Shown piece by piece: positions 15,359-23,842 of a stretch of DNA of 36,793 bases; within the stretch, counting starts at the first letter, position 1; the number at the start of each line of letters is the position of its first letter. A program made the translations under genes and the position numbers. A model generated the notes under the pieces. The model ran no database searches. It was not told the origin of the DNA and worked only from the letters and a program-made list of their open reading frames with translations. Origin of the DNA: Salinivenus iranica (GTDB lineage Bacteria; Bacteroidota; Rhodothermia; Rhodothermales; Salinibacteraceae); the NCBI GenBank assembly GCA_002894665.1, contig NCRB01000045.1, forward strand, positions 1 to 36,793, in the 5' to 3' direction.

Positions 15359-18300
15359 TCACTCTGAGGCGGCAGGCGTTCCGGACGACGCTGGGGGCCT
15401 GCCGGGCAGCAACGGCTTGGGCGACCCCACAACCGCCTGCGCGGCGTGATTCGCCACCTCGGGGCGGATCTGCTGGATGCGCTCGTCGGTGTCGTCCGGG
15501 TAGGTGCGGTTGGTGAGCAGCAGCACGTAGAGGTCCTCCTCGGGGTCGATCCAGAGCGACGTGCCGGTGTAGCCGGTGTGCCCAAAGCTGGCCGGCCCAA
15601 AGTGCTCGCCCGCGGAGGAGTACCCCGAGGCGCTCTTCGTATCCCAGCCCAGCGCCCGCGTGCTGCCCGGCACGTCGGCCCGAGTGGTGAACGCTTCAAT
15701 CGTTTCGGCCTCCAGGAACTGCCGCCCGTAGATTGCCCCGTCGTTCACCATCATGGTGGCAAAACGCGTCAGGTCTTCGACCGTCGAGAAAAGACCGGCG
15801 TTGCCCGACACGCCGTCCATGGCCCGCGCGATGGGGTCGTGCACGCTGCCGCGGTAGCCGGTCGAGTCGAGCGTGGGGACGACGTAGCTGGGCTCGCTGT
15901 CACTGACGGTCCGGAACCCGGTGCTTTGCATGCCGAGTGGTTCGAAGATGCGCTCCCGCGCAAATGTGTCGAAGGGCTGATCGGTGATCGTTTCGACGAT
16001 GCGCATGAGCGTGATCATGCCGAGCCCGCTGTACGTGGACTGCGTGCCGGGCGTGTATTCCAGTGGGGTGGCCATGATGGTGTCGAGGACGGCCTCAGGG
16101 GTGTCGCCGCGCCGGTCGGGGCCCAGGTAGGCGGGCAGGCCGGACGAGTGGGACAGGAGTTGGCGCACGGTCACGCTATCCTTGCCGGCCTGCGCGAAGT
16201 CGGGGAGGTACGACGCGACGGTCGTATCAAGGGCCAGTTGGTCGTCTTCCATCAGCAGCATGGCGGCCGTGGTGGTGGCCACGACTTTCGTGAGCGACGC
16301 CAGATCGAACGAGGAAGAGGGGACGACGGCCTTCGTGCGGTCGTACGTATAGTAGCCGTAGGTCTCCTGCTTGGTGACGACCGGCCCGCGGCCCACGGCC
16401 ACGGCCGCGCCGGGAAACGCGCGGTCGAGCACGCCCTGCCGCACCGTCGAGTCGATGCGGGCCAGGGACTCGCTCTGCATCCCCACGGCTTCGGGGTGGT
16501 CCGCCCGGGGAGCCACCTGGGGCATCTCGATGCGGGTCCCTGCCTCGGCCAGCCCCGGCACTGTTACGGGCAGGCGGCCCGGCGTGCCGGTGCCCCCCAC
16601 CAGGGCCTTGGCGGCCGCGTGCTGCGAGGATTCGCCACTGCCGTAGGCGGCCAAAACGGCCTCGGGCGCCGGATCGAGATCGCTCGGGGCGTACGGGTTG
16701 CCGAACGCCACGAGCGCGGCGGGCGGCCCGTTGGCGATCAGGCCCTCCAGGAACGTCTGGTGGCGGTCGCTGAGCCCGATGTCGCCGCCCCAGGCCCGCA
16801 CCTGCAGGAAGGTCGACACCACCACGAGGTCGTGCTCCTCCGCGTCCGCCAGCACGTCCTCCACGTCCTCGTCGTCGGAGCGATCGTCGAGGCGACGGGT
16901 GGTGATGCTTTCGATGGCGGGCTCGTCGTAGAGGCCCTGCACAAAGTCGCGCCCCGTGCGGGTCGAGGTCCCGTCGTTCAGGGTCACGACCAGGAGATCG
17001 CGCTCGGCGGGGGGCGTGAGGGGCAGCAGGTCGCCCGCATTCCGCAACAGCGTAAGCGAGCGGCGCGCCACGGTGCCCGCGAGCACCTCGTTGCGCCGGG
17101 TGCGGACCTCGTGCCGGGTGGTGTCGAGCGGCACGTGGCGCTGCTCGTGGAGCCCCAGCCGCTTCTTCGCCTCCAGCACGCGCCGGGCGGACGTGTGGAT
17201 GGTTTCCTCGGTCAGCCGCCCCTCGTCCAGCGCCTCGTGGATGGCGACGCGGGCAATGCGCGGGTCGCGCGACATCAGAATTTGATCGGCCCCGGCCTCC
17301 AGGGTGCGCACCGCCGCCTCGCCGGGCCCAAAGTTCTGGGTGACGCCCCGCATGTTGAGCGCGTCGGTCACGACGAGGCCGTCGAACCCGAGGCTGTCGC
17401 GCAGCAGGTCGTTGGAGATGGCCGGGGAGAGCGAGGCGGGGACGCTGCTGTCGGGCTCCAGCACCGGCAACGCCAGGTGGCCCGTCATGATGCTCTGCAC
17501 CCCGGCGTCGATCGTCTGCCGGAAGGGCACGAGCTCCAGGGTGTCGAGCCGGGCCCGGTCGAAGCGGAGGACGGGAAGGTCGAGGTGGGAGTCGACGTCC
17601 GTGTCGCCGTGGCCGGGAAAATGCTTGGCGGTGGCCAGGGTGTTGCCCGCCCGCGCCCCCCGCACAAAGGCGGCGGAGAGCGCCCCCACGCGCGCCGGGT
17701 CCTCCCCGAACGAGCGCGTGTTGATGATGGGGTTGTCGGGATTGTTGTTGACATCGGCCACCGGGGCGTAGAGCTGATGCACGCCCAGCGCCCGCGCCTC
17801 CCGCGCCGTCGCGTAGCCGGTGCGGTAGGCGAGCGACGGATCGCGCGTGGCCCCGATCGCCATGGCCGGCGGGAAGCTCGTGGCACGGTCAATCCGCATG
17901 CCCACGCCCCATTCCGTGTCCTGCGAGATCAGCAAGGGGCGCTCGGCCCGCCGCTGCAGGTCGTTGATCTGGGTGATCTGCGCCATCGGCGTCCCCGGCC
18001 CGTACAGAATCCCGCCCGCCCCGAAGTCCTCCACCAGGCCCACGAGGTCGCGGTACGTGGGCGCCTCGGCATTCTCAAAGTATCCGTCCATGCGCACCAT
18101 GAACAGCTGCCCAATTTTCTCGTCGAGCGTCATCGCCCGCAGCTGCCGTTCCACCCAGTCTCGGCTGGCCGTCGTGTCGGACGCAGCCGGACGGGACGCC
18201 CCGGTGGGCTCCGATGTGTCGGGGACGGGCGAGGAGCGCGCGGTTGTGTCCGCGGTTGTCCCGTCGGCACTCCTGGCGAGGCTCGGGCGGGAGTCGTAGT

Positions 18301-18379
18301 CCGTGCAGCCGGTGGCCACGAGGGCACACATCGCCCACAGGAGGGGCACGCAAAGCCAGAAACGAGAACGGTCGAGCAT
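15359..18379 (-). CDS. Lipoprotein fusing GH3 beta-N-acetylhexosaminidase (NagZ-type) to a serine beta-lactamase-like domain
   Basis: This is a precursor of 1006 residues. The signal ends in a lipobox-like LVATGC (Cys25), so the protein should be anchored in the periplasm or outer membrane. A GH3 catalytic barrel follows (about 75-430), with the NagZ signature KHFPGHGDTDVDSHLDLP (about 252-269) and catalytic Asp339 in VVTDALNMRG. A GH3 C-terminal sandwich (about 460-620) comes next. The last third is a beta-lactamase/penicillin-binding-like serine hydrolase, with SxxK in ASLTK (Ser695, Lys698) and a late GHTG (about 930). This bimodular layout occurs in Bacteroidota and relatives and implies trimming of GlcNAc and peptide parts of peptidoglycan. 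ATG 18379 is set by the signal. It lies 43 bp downstream of an SSS symporter gene. Confidence 0.92.
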   Translation of the reverse strand: MLDRSRFWLCVPLLWAMCALVATGCTDYDSRPSLARSADGTTADTTARSSPVPDTSEPTGASRPAASDTTASRDWVERQLRAMTLDEKIGQLFMVRMDGYFENAEAPTYRDLVGLVEDFGAGGILYGPGTPMAQITQINDLQRRAERPLLISQDTEWGVGMRIDRATSFPPAMAIGATRDPSLAYRTGYATAREARALGVHQLYAPVADVNNNPDNPIINTRSFGEDPARVGALSAAFVRGARAGNTLATAKHFPGHGDTDVDSHLDLPVLRFDRARLDTLELVPFRQTIDAGVQSIMTGHLALPVLEPDSSVPASLSPAISNDLLRDSLGFDGLVVTDALNMRGVTQNFGPGEAAVRTLEAGADQILMSRDPRIARVAIHEALDEGRLTEETIHTSARRVLEAKKRLGLHEQRHVPLDTTRHEVRTRRNEVLAGTVARRSLTLLRNAGDLLPLTPPAERDLLVVTLNDGTSTRTGRDFVQGLYDEPAIESITTRRLDDRSDDEDVEDVLADAEEHDLVVVSTFLQVRAWGGDIGLSDRHQTFLEGLIANGPPAALVAFGNPYAPSDLDPAPEAVLAAYGSGESSQHAAAKALVGGTGTPGRLPVTVPGLAEAGTRIEMPQVAPRADHPEAVGMQSESLARIDSTVRQGVLDRAFPGAAVAVGRGPVVTKQETYGYYTYDRTKAVVPSSSFDLASLTKVVATTTAAMLLMEDDQLALDTTVASYLPDFAQAGKDSVTVRQLLSHSSGLPAYLGPDRRGDTPEAVLDTIMATPLEYTPGTQSTYSGLGMITLMRIVETITDQPFDTFARERIFEPLGMQSTGFRTVSDSEPSYVVPTLDSTGYRGSVHDPIARAMDGVSGNAGLFSTVEDLTRFATMMVNDGAIYGRQFLEAETIEAFTTRADVPGSTRALGWDTKSASGYSSAGEHFGPASFGHTGYTGTSLWIDPEEDLYVLLLTNRTYPDDTDERIQQIRPEVANHAAQAVVGSPKPLLPGRPPASSGTPAASE

Positions 18380-18422
18380 CAGGTAGATCGCGCTGGTACA
18401 ACGAAACACTTGCCGGGACCGG

Positions 18423-20264
18423 TTACTCGGCCTCAGCGTCGCGGGCCGCCACCGGATCAAAAAGGGGAACGGCGCTCGCCTGGAGGTCGCGCCAGAGGAA
18501 CGTTGCCGCGGCGAGGGCGAGGCCCAGCCCCGCAAGCCCCCACACGGTCCAGCCCAGAATCAGGTAGCCGGTGCCGAAGAGGGTGCTGTAGACGAGGACG
18601 ACGCCCACGAGCCAGTCAAGGGCCAGGCGGCCGAGGCCGCTGTCCGGCGTCACATCGGGGTGGCGCTCCGCCACCGAGGCCCAGCCGGGCCCGCCGGGAT
18701 GGACGGTGCGGTAAAACGTATCGAGCGTGTCGGGGGCCGTGGGGCGGGTCAGGACCGTAGCGGCGAGCCACACGACGGTGGTAAACCCGACCGTCGCGTA
18801 CAGGTTCACCGGAAAGTCGGCCTGGAGGCCGGGCACCTCGATTCCGAACGTGTTCAGCGTGAGGGCAACGATCACGAGCGCGATGGGCGTGACGGTGGCC
18901 GCCAGCTCGCTCCACGCGTTCACGCGCCACCAGTACCAGCGCAGGATGAGCACGCCGCCCAGCCCGCCCGAGGCCGTGAGCATGAGGCCCCACGCCTCCG
19001 CGATGGTGTCGAGGTGGAGGGTAACGACGAGGCTGAGGAGCGCCACGGCAAAGGTGAGCACGCGCGAGACAAAGACGCAGTGCTGCTCGTCGGCGTCGGG
19101 CTGGACGAAGCGGGCCCAGAAGTCGTTCACCAGGTACGAGACGCCCCAGTTCAGCTGGGTAGACACGGTGCTCATAAACGCGGCGAGGAACGCGGCGAAG
19201 AGAAGCCCCAGCAGGCCCGGCGGGAGCACGTCGCGCATCACGAGGACGAACCCGGCCCGCGGCTCGTCGAGGTCGGGGTACAGCACGAGCGAGGCCAGCG
19301 CCACGATGATCCAGGGCCAGGGGCGCAGGCAAAAGTGCGCGATGGTGTACCAGAGCGTGGCGAAGAGGGCGTTCGGCTCGTCCTTGGCGCTCATCATGCG
19401 CTGCGCGATGTAGCCGCCGCCCCCGGGCTCGGCCCCGGGATACCAGCTCGCCCACCACTGCACGCCCGCGTACGCCGCAAACGACAGCACCGACAGCGTA
19501 AACATGGCCGCCCCGTTCGCGGCCCCGCCGATGGTGGGCAGCAGGTGAAACGTCTCGGCCGGGAGCTGCTCGCGGAGGCCCTGCACGCCGCCAATCTCCG
19601 GCCTGTCCAGCACGAAAAACGCGAGCGCAATCGTGCCCCCCATCGCCACGACGAACTGGAAGAGGTCCGTCACCATCACCCCCCACAGGCCCGACAGCAG
19701 GGCGTACACGGCCACGAGCAGGATGAGGCCGCCCGTCACCACGAGCGCCGCGCTCACGTCGCTGCCCAGCACCGTCACCGACGCGTGGCCGAACAGCGTG
19801 AGGTCGGGGAAGAGGCGGTTGATAACCGTCTCCATGGCCAGCGACACCCAGCCGATGATGAGGATGTTCATCAGCAGGCCAAAGAAGAGGGCCTTCAGGC
19901 CGCGGAGCCACGCGGCGGGGCGCCCGCTGTACCGAAATTCGACGAACTCCACATCCGTAAGGACGCCGCTGCGGCGCCAGAGGCGGGCAAAGAAGAACAC
20001 CGTGAGCATGCCGCCGATGGCCGCGTTCCACCAGAGCCAGTTGCCCGCGATGCCGTCCTGTGCCACGATTTCGGTGACGAGGAGGGGCGTGTCGACGGCG
20101 AACGTGGTGGCCACCATGCTGGTGCCGGCCAGCCACCACGGCATCGCGCGGCCGGAGAGGAAGAACTCGGACGTGTCTTCCCCGGCCCGCTGGTAGTAGT
20201 AGCCCGCGATGCCGAACGAGAGGGCCAGGTAGGCAGCGACAAAAAGCCAGTCGAGCAGCGTCAC
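18423..20264 (-). CDS. Sodium:solute symporter (SSS family), salvage cluster
   Basis: This protein of about 613 residues has some 13-14 hydrophobic helices. SSS landmarks include LDWLFVAAYLALSFGIAGYY at the start, FFLSGRAMPWWLAGTSMVATTF after helix 1, and FLAAFMSTVSTQLNWGVSYL in the middle. The first recognisable residue after a stop-free but non-coding-looking upstream stretch is near GTG 20264 (VTLLDWLF), chosen as start; a nearby CTG or TTG cannot be excluded. The much longer open frame upstream lies antisense to the kinase gene and is rejected. It shares a divergent promoter region with the kinase and precedes the GH3 gene, so its substrate is probably an amino sugar or muropeptide sugar. 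Confidence 0.88.
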   Translation of the reverse strand: MTLLDWLFVAAYLALSFGIAGYYYQRAGEDTSEFFLSGRAMPWWLAGTSMVATTFAVDTPLLVTEIVAQDGIAGNWLWWNAAIGGMLTVFFFARLWRRSGVLTDVEFVEFRYSGRPAAWLRGLKALFFGLLMNILIIGWVSLAMETVINRLFPDLTLFGHASVTVLGSDVSAALVVTGGLILLVAVYALLSGLWGVMVTDLFQFVVAMGGTIALAFFVLDRPEIGGVQGLREQLPAETFHLLPTIGGAANGAAMFTLSVLSFAAYAGVQWWASWYPGAEPGGGGYIAQRMMSAKDEPNALFATLWYTIAHFCLRPWPWIIVALASLVLYPDLDEPRAGFVLVMRDVLPPGLLGLLFAAFLAAFMSTVSTQLNWGVSYLVNDFWARFVQPDADEQHCVFVSRVLTFAVALLSLVVTLHLDTIAEAWGLMLTASGGLGGVLILRWYWWRVNAWSELAATVTPIALVIVALTLNTFGIEVPGLQADFPVNLYATVGFTTVVWLAATVLTRPTAPDTLDTFYRTVHPGGPGWASVAERHPDVTPDSGLGRLALDWLVGVVLVYSTLFGTGYLILGWTVWGLAGLGLALAAATFLWRDLQASAVPLFDPVAARDAEAE

Positions 20265-20303
20265 GGGTGCGGCGAGGACGAGGCAGGAATACAGCCTCCA
20301 CAG

Positions 20304-20330
20304 AATAGGAGCCGGGAGGCGCGGGTGCAA
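20304..20330 (-). promoter_or_regulatory. Candidate minus-strand promoter of the SSS-GH3 operon
   Basis: Read on the minus strand there is TTG (20330-20328), 20 nt, then TATTCT (from 20307) in the context CCTATTCTGTG, about 40 nt from the symporter start. The layout resembles the Bacteroidota -33 TTTG / -7 TAnnTTTG type. The identical arrangement is mirrored on the other strand for the kinase gene, which strengthens both calls. Confidence 0.45.
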
Positions 20331-20336
20331 TCCCGG

Positions 20337-20368
20337 TTGCGACCGCGGGCGGTACTGCCTATTCTCTG
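20337..20368 (+). promoter_or_regulatory. Candidate plus-strand promoter of the kinase-SSS operon
   Basis: TTG (20337-20339), 20 nt, then TATTCT (20360-20365) in the context CCTATTCTCTG, 44 nt before the kinase ATG. The spacing and the 10 of 11 matching bases around the -7 box are the same as in the mirror-image element for the divergent symporter. The two TTG boxes flank the 6-nt centre of CAATCCCGGTTG (20328-20339), so one bound regulator could control both. Confidence 0.45.
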
Positions 20369-20409
20369 CGCGGCCCGGTCGCGTTCTTCTTTCGGCATGT
20401 CCCCCTCCG

Positions 20410-21333
20410 ATGTCTACGACTGATATTGCCGTCGGCCTCGACGCCGGCGGCTCCTCCACCACGCTCTGGGCCCGCCCCGCCGGGGCCGACCCGCACACCG
20501 AGCACACAGGCCCGGCGGCCCACCCGAAGCAGCGCGGCGGGAACGACGCGGCCCACGTCCTCGCCGCCCTCGTCCGGGAAGCGACGCGCCCGTTCCGCCC
20601 CCTCGGCACGCTCGCCGTGTGTGCCGGGGTGGCGGGGGCCGGCCGCTCCCCCGAGCAGGACGCGCTCTCGGACGCACTGTGGACGACCCTCCACGACGCG
20701 GCCGAGACGGTGCGAGTTGAGGTGCACTCCGACGCCGCGGTTGCGCTCGACGCTGCGTTCGACGACGAAAGCGGCGTCGTGGTGATTGCGGGGACCGGGT
20801 CGATGGTGCTCGGCCGCACCCGGGACGGCGCGCAGGAGCGGGCGGGCGGTTGGGGCTCTCGGCTGGGCGATCCGGGCAGCGGGCACGCCCTGGGCCGGGC
20901 GGGCCTTCGCGCCGTGGCCGATGCCCTCGACGGCGGCCCGGCGACCGTCCTTCGCGCCCGCGTGGCCGAGGCGTACGACATCGACGACGGAGAGGGGCTC
21001 GTTCGTCGGGTGGCGGACGACGACCTGCCGCTGGCCGAGGTGGCGCCAACGGTCCTCACGGCCGCGGCGGACGGTGACGACGTCGCTTCGGCCATCGTGC
21101 AGGACCAGGCCGATGCCCTGGCACAACGCGTCGACTGGCTTGTGGGGCGCACCGGCCCCTTCGCGCCCCGCGTGGCGCTGGTCGGCGGCCTCACGAACGA
21201 CGCGCAGTACGTGGATCGGCTCCGCGAGTCCCTCCGGGCGCGGTGGCCCGAGGCGTCCGTCGCCGTGGCGGAGCAGCCACCCGTGGCCGGTGCGCTCCGG
21301 CGCGCCCGCCGCCTGCTGACGCCTTCCGAGTAG
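20410..21333 (+). CDS. BadF/BadG-type sugar kinase (N-acetylglucosamine/MurNAc kinase-like)
   Basis: This 307-residue ASKHA-fold kinase has phosphate-1 motif VGLDAGGSSTTLW (residues 8-20), phosphate-2-like VVVIAGTGSMVLG (about 120), then GGWGSRLGDPGSGHALGR, typical of the BadF/BadG/BcrA group that includes eukaryotic-type GlcNAc kinase and bacterial MurNAc/GlcN kinases. A late ALVGGLT completes the adenosine site. Expected reaction: ATP-dependent 6-phosphorylation of a cytosolic amino sugar. Context (two SSS transporters and a GH3 hexosaminidase) points to muropeptide sugar salvage. No MurQ etherase or NagA is in the window. ATG 20410 fits the start of the first strand. Confidence 0.88.
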   Translation: MSTTDIAVGLDAGGSSTTLWARPAGADPHTEHTGPAAHPKQRGGNDAAHVLAALVREATRPFRPLGTLAVCAGVAGAGRSPEQDALSDALWTTLHDAAETVRVEVHSDAAVALDAAFDDESGVVVIAGTGSMVLGRTRDGAQERAGGWGSRLGDPGSGHALGRAGLRAVADALDGGPATVLRARVAEAYDIDDGEGLVRRVADDDLPLAEVAPTVLTAAADGDDVASAIVQDQADALAQRVDWLVGRTGPFAPRVALVGGLTNDAQYVDRLRESLRARWPEASVAVAEQPPVAGALRRARRLLTPSE

Positions 21334-21417
21334 TGGGCGCCCCGGCCGCGCTCCTCTCCTTTATTCATCGTCCGGGTAGCCTCCCGTCGCCCCGCCCCTC
21401 ACCAACCCGCCTGCCTC

Positions 21418-22953
21418 ATGACGACGCTCGACCTCGTGGTGCTCGCCGTGTACCTCGTCGGCGTGGCGGGCTTTGGCATCTGGGCCGGGGGCCCGCAGGA
21501 ATCGACCACCGATTACTTCCTGGGCGGGCGCGACCTGCCGTGGTGGGCCGTCTGCTTCTCGGTCGTCGCGACGGAGACGAGCACGCTTACGGTGATTGGC
21601 GTGCCCGCGGTGGCGTACGGCGGCTCACTCACGTTCCTCCAGATTACGCTCGGCTACCTGCTGGGCCGCCTCGTGGTGGCCGTCTACTTTCTGCCGCGCT
21701 ACTACGAGGGCGAACTGCAAACCGCCTACGCCTTTCTGGGGAACCGCTTCGGCGATACGATGCGCGGCACCGCCTCCGTCACGTTCCTCGTCACGCGCCT
21801 GCTGGCCGATGGGGTGCGCCTCTTCGCCACCGCGATCCCGCTGAAAGTCATCGCGGACATGGCCGGGGTGGAGATGACGTACGTCCAGATCATCCTCCTC
21901 ATCGGCGCAGCGACGGCGGTCTACACGCTCGTGGGCGGCATTAAGGCCGTGGTGTGGATGGACGTGGTGCAAATGGCGCTGTACGTGGGCGGGGCGCTCG
22001 TCGCCATCGGCTTTCTGCTGGGCGACGTGCCCGCGGGATGGTGGGGAACGGCGGTCGAGGCGGGCAAGACAAACCTGATCGACCTGGGCCTCGACCACTC
22101 CCTCGGGCGCTGGTTCACAATGCCGTACACCCTGGGCACCGCCGTCATCGGCGGCGCCATCTTCTCGATGGCCTCCCACGGCACCGATCAGCTCATCGTG
22201 CAGCGCCTCCTGGCCTGTCGCGACGAACGAGACAGCCAGAGGGCCCTCGTCGGCAGCGCCCTCCTCGTGATGCTGCAGTTTGCCCTCTTCCTGGGGGTCG
22301 GGCTGCTCCTGTGGGCCCACTACGACGGCGCGTCGATCGACGCGCTGGGGCTGCAGCGCAGCGACGAGGTGTTTCCGAAATATATCATCGAAGGGCTGCC
22401 GGCCGGCCTCTCGGGCCTCATCCTGGCGGGCATCGTCGCGGCGGCGATGAGCTCGCTGTCCTCCTCCCTCAACGCACTGGCCTCCTCCTCCGTCAACGAC
22501 CTCTACGAACGCATCACGGGCCGGGCCCTCGACGGGGCGCGCGGCCTGTGCATCTCGCGCCTCCTCACGCTGTTTTGGGGCGTCGTCTTCATCGGCTTCG
22601 CCAGCCTCTTCCAAGACAGCAACAACCCGGTGGTGGAGCTGGGCCTCTCCATCGCCTCGTTCACCTACGGGGGCCTGCTGGGAACGTTTTTGCTGGGGCT
22701 GTGGGACGAGACCGTGCGCCAGCTCGATGCGCTGATCGCCTTCACCGTCACCATCGGCGTCATGGTGTTCGTCATCTTCGGGGTGTGGCACGGGCCCGAC
22801 GTGGGCTGGACGTTCGTCCTCAACCCGTCCGACGCTCGGGTGGCCAACGACGGGCTGCGCGGCATCGGGTGGCCGTGGTACACCGCGCTCGGCGCGGCCC
22901 TCACCCTGGCGGGGGGACGCCTGCTCGCCTACCGGCACCCACCCCCCACATAA
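21418..22953 (+). CDS. Sodium:solute symporter (SSS family), second copy
   Basis: This 511-residue protein has about 13 membrane helices. It starts directly with the first helix (LDLVVLAVYLVGVAGFGIWA), then TDYFLGGRDLPWWAVCFSVV with TETSTLTVIG (helix 2 region). The SSS signature stretch is GLSGLILAGIVAAAMSSLSS (about residues 335-355), containing the Ser pair usually associated with sodium binding. It is 84 bp downstream of the kinase and probably co-transcribed. It is distinct from the 613-residue symporter on the other strand, so the two may import different sugars (for instance GlcNAc and MurNAc), which is inference. Confidence 0.9.
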   Translation: MTTLDLVVLAVYLVGVAGFGIWAGGPQESTTDYFLGGRDLPWWAVCFSVVATETSTLTVIGVPAVAYGGSLTFLQITLGYLLGRLVVAVYFLPRYYEGELQTAYAFLGNRFGDTMRGTASVTFLVTRLLADGVRLFATAIPLKVIADMAGVEMTYVQIILLIGAATAVYTLVGGIKAVVWMDVVQMALYVGGALVAIGFLLGDVPAGWWGTAVEAGKTNLIDLGLDHSLGRWFTMPYTLGTAVIGGAIFSMASHGTDQLIVQRLLACRDERDSQRALVGSALLVMLQFALFLGVGLLLWAHYDGASIDALGLQRSDEVFPKYIIEGLPAGLSGLILAGIVAAAMSSLSSSLNALASSSVNDLYERITGRALDGARGLCISRLLTLFWGVVFIGFASLFQDSNNPVVELGLSIASFTYGGLLGTFLLGLWDETVRQLDALIAFTVTIGVMVFVIFGVWHGPDVGWTFVLNPSDARVANDGLRGIGWPWYTALGAALTLAGGRLLAYRHPPPT

Positions 22954-22998
22954 TAATCTCTGACGGCGGCCCGTTGTAATGTACTGAACAGATTGGAC

Positions 22999-23011
22999 AG
23001 GGATGATCCCT
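22999..23011. promoter_or_regulatory. 13-bp odd palindrome upstream of the Met/Gln-rich gene
   Basis: AGGGATGATCCCT is a perfect inverted repeat around a central G, 46 bp after the symporter stop and about 140 bp before the next gene. It could be an operator or chance; no T tract follows, so it is not a terminator. The rest of the 194-bp gap shows nothing clear. Confidence 0.25.
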
Positions 23012-23147
23012 CCTGCAAAGTTCAAGGCAATCCTGGGGGCACCCGAAACACTCCTGCCGCCCCGCCCTTCACTGCGCCTGTGTCACGTGCCCATCATCGT
23101 GGGATCCCGCCCTGGTCGCCTTTTTCTCAACCAACTTCTCCTTCCCT

Positions 23148-23651
23148 ATGAGTACTCTCAGTCGCTTTACCTCCCCGCTCCGACTCGGTGTCGCCCTTCT
23201 CGCCCTGGCCCTGTGTGCCCCGGCCGCCGTGGCGCAAATGCCGCAACCGGACACCACGCAGCTGTCCTCGTCCGACGTGAATGACGAGCAGATCCAGCAG
23301 GCCGCCCAGATCGCCGTGGAGCTGCAAATGTCCGGGCGCCAGATGCGCATGCAGATGCAGAAGCAGATGCGCCAGAAGTACGGCAACCCGCAGCAGATGG
23401 ACTCCACCCAGAAGGCCCAGATGCAGCAGGAGCGCCGACAGCAGATGCGTCAGATGCGCAAGAAGCAGATGAAAATGATGCAGCAAAAGAGTCAGGAGGT
23501 GGGTCTGGAAGCGCAGATGTTTCAGCGCATCATGCGATCCGCCCAGCAAGACTCCACTCTGCAGCAGCGCCTCCGAACGGCCATGAAGACCCAGATGAAG
23601 GAGCGCCAGTCGCAGATGCAGAACCAGCAGGGCGGCGGCTCGGGACAGTAG
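23148..23651 (+). CDS. Secreted Met/Gln-rich basic protein, DUF4168-like
   Basis: The 167-residue precursor has a clean signal peptide (LGVALLALALCAPAAVAQ, cleavage AVA|Q near residue 29). The mature part starts with DVNDEQIQQAAQIAVELQ and ends with EVGLEAQMFQRIMRSAQQDS, matching the helical outline of DUF4168 proteins (DVSDEEL... then GLSxxxFNxI...A..D..L). Between them is an unusual helix- or coil-forming stretch (about 62-122) of Gln, Met, Arg and Lys. I count 19 Met in the whole protein, many as QMR/QMQ/KMM. It is strongly basic, unlike most proteins here. Function is unknown; MxxM-like spacing could suggest metal binding or oxidant scavenging, which is speculative. A strong terminator follows 33 bp downstream. 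Confidence 0.72.
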   Translation: MSTLSRFTSPLRLGVALLALALCAPAAVAQMPQPDTTQLSSSDVNDEQIQQAAQIAVELQMSGRQMRMQMQKQMRQKYGNPQQMDSTQKAQMQQERRQQMRQMRKKQMKMMQQKSQEVGLEAQMFQRIMRSAQQDSTLQQRLRTAMKTQMKERQSQMQNQQGGGSGQ

Positions 23652-23684
23652 CGTTTCGTCCTTACAGCCAAGGCTGATTCTTGG

Positions 23685-23724
23685 AAAAAGCGGCCCTGCC
23701 CTCGCGGCAGTGGCCGCTTTTTTT
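23685..23724 (+). terminator. Strong intrinsic terminator
   Basis: The stem AAAAAGCGGCC (23685-23695) pairs with GGCCGCTTTTT (23712-23722). An inner stem, CTGCC (23696-23700)/GGCAG (23706-23710), closes a 5-nt loop. A run of seven T (23718-23724) follows. The A/T symmetry could allow it to work in both directions. It ends the Met/Gln-rich gene and isolates thrC. Confidence 0.92.
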
Positions 23725-23780
23725 GTTGTGGCAGTCGTGCCTGCTGTGCCGTCCCCCCTCCTTGGGGCGGAGGGGGGCTG

Positions 23781-23807
23781 TTGTTGGGAAACGCAGTGCC
23801 TATCTTG
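23781..23807 (+). promoter_or_regulatory. Candidate promoter of the thrC operon
   Basis: TTG (23781-23783), 17 nt, then TATCTTG (23801-23807), 36 nt before the thrC ATG and downstream of the terminator. It is similar in kind to the Bacteroidota TAnnTTTG -7 box, but the spacing is shorter than that family's usual 19-23 nt. Confidence 0.35.
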
Positions 23808-23842
23808 ACACTTCCTCCCTCCTTTCCCGTCCTTCTCTTCCG

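Noticed and set aside
20265-21368. Upstream extension of the minus-strand SSS symporter frame to 981 codons
   Set aside because: The extension is low-complexity Arg/Ser/Pro sequence exactly antisense to the well-supported kinase gene; the symporter family begins near 20264.
23681-23842. N-terminal extension of threonine synthase
   Set aside because: It would translate through a strong intrinsic terminator and the candidate promoter; the conserved family start is at 23843.
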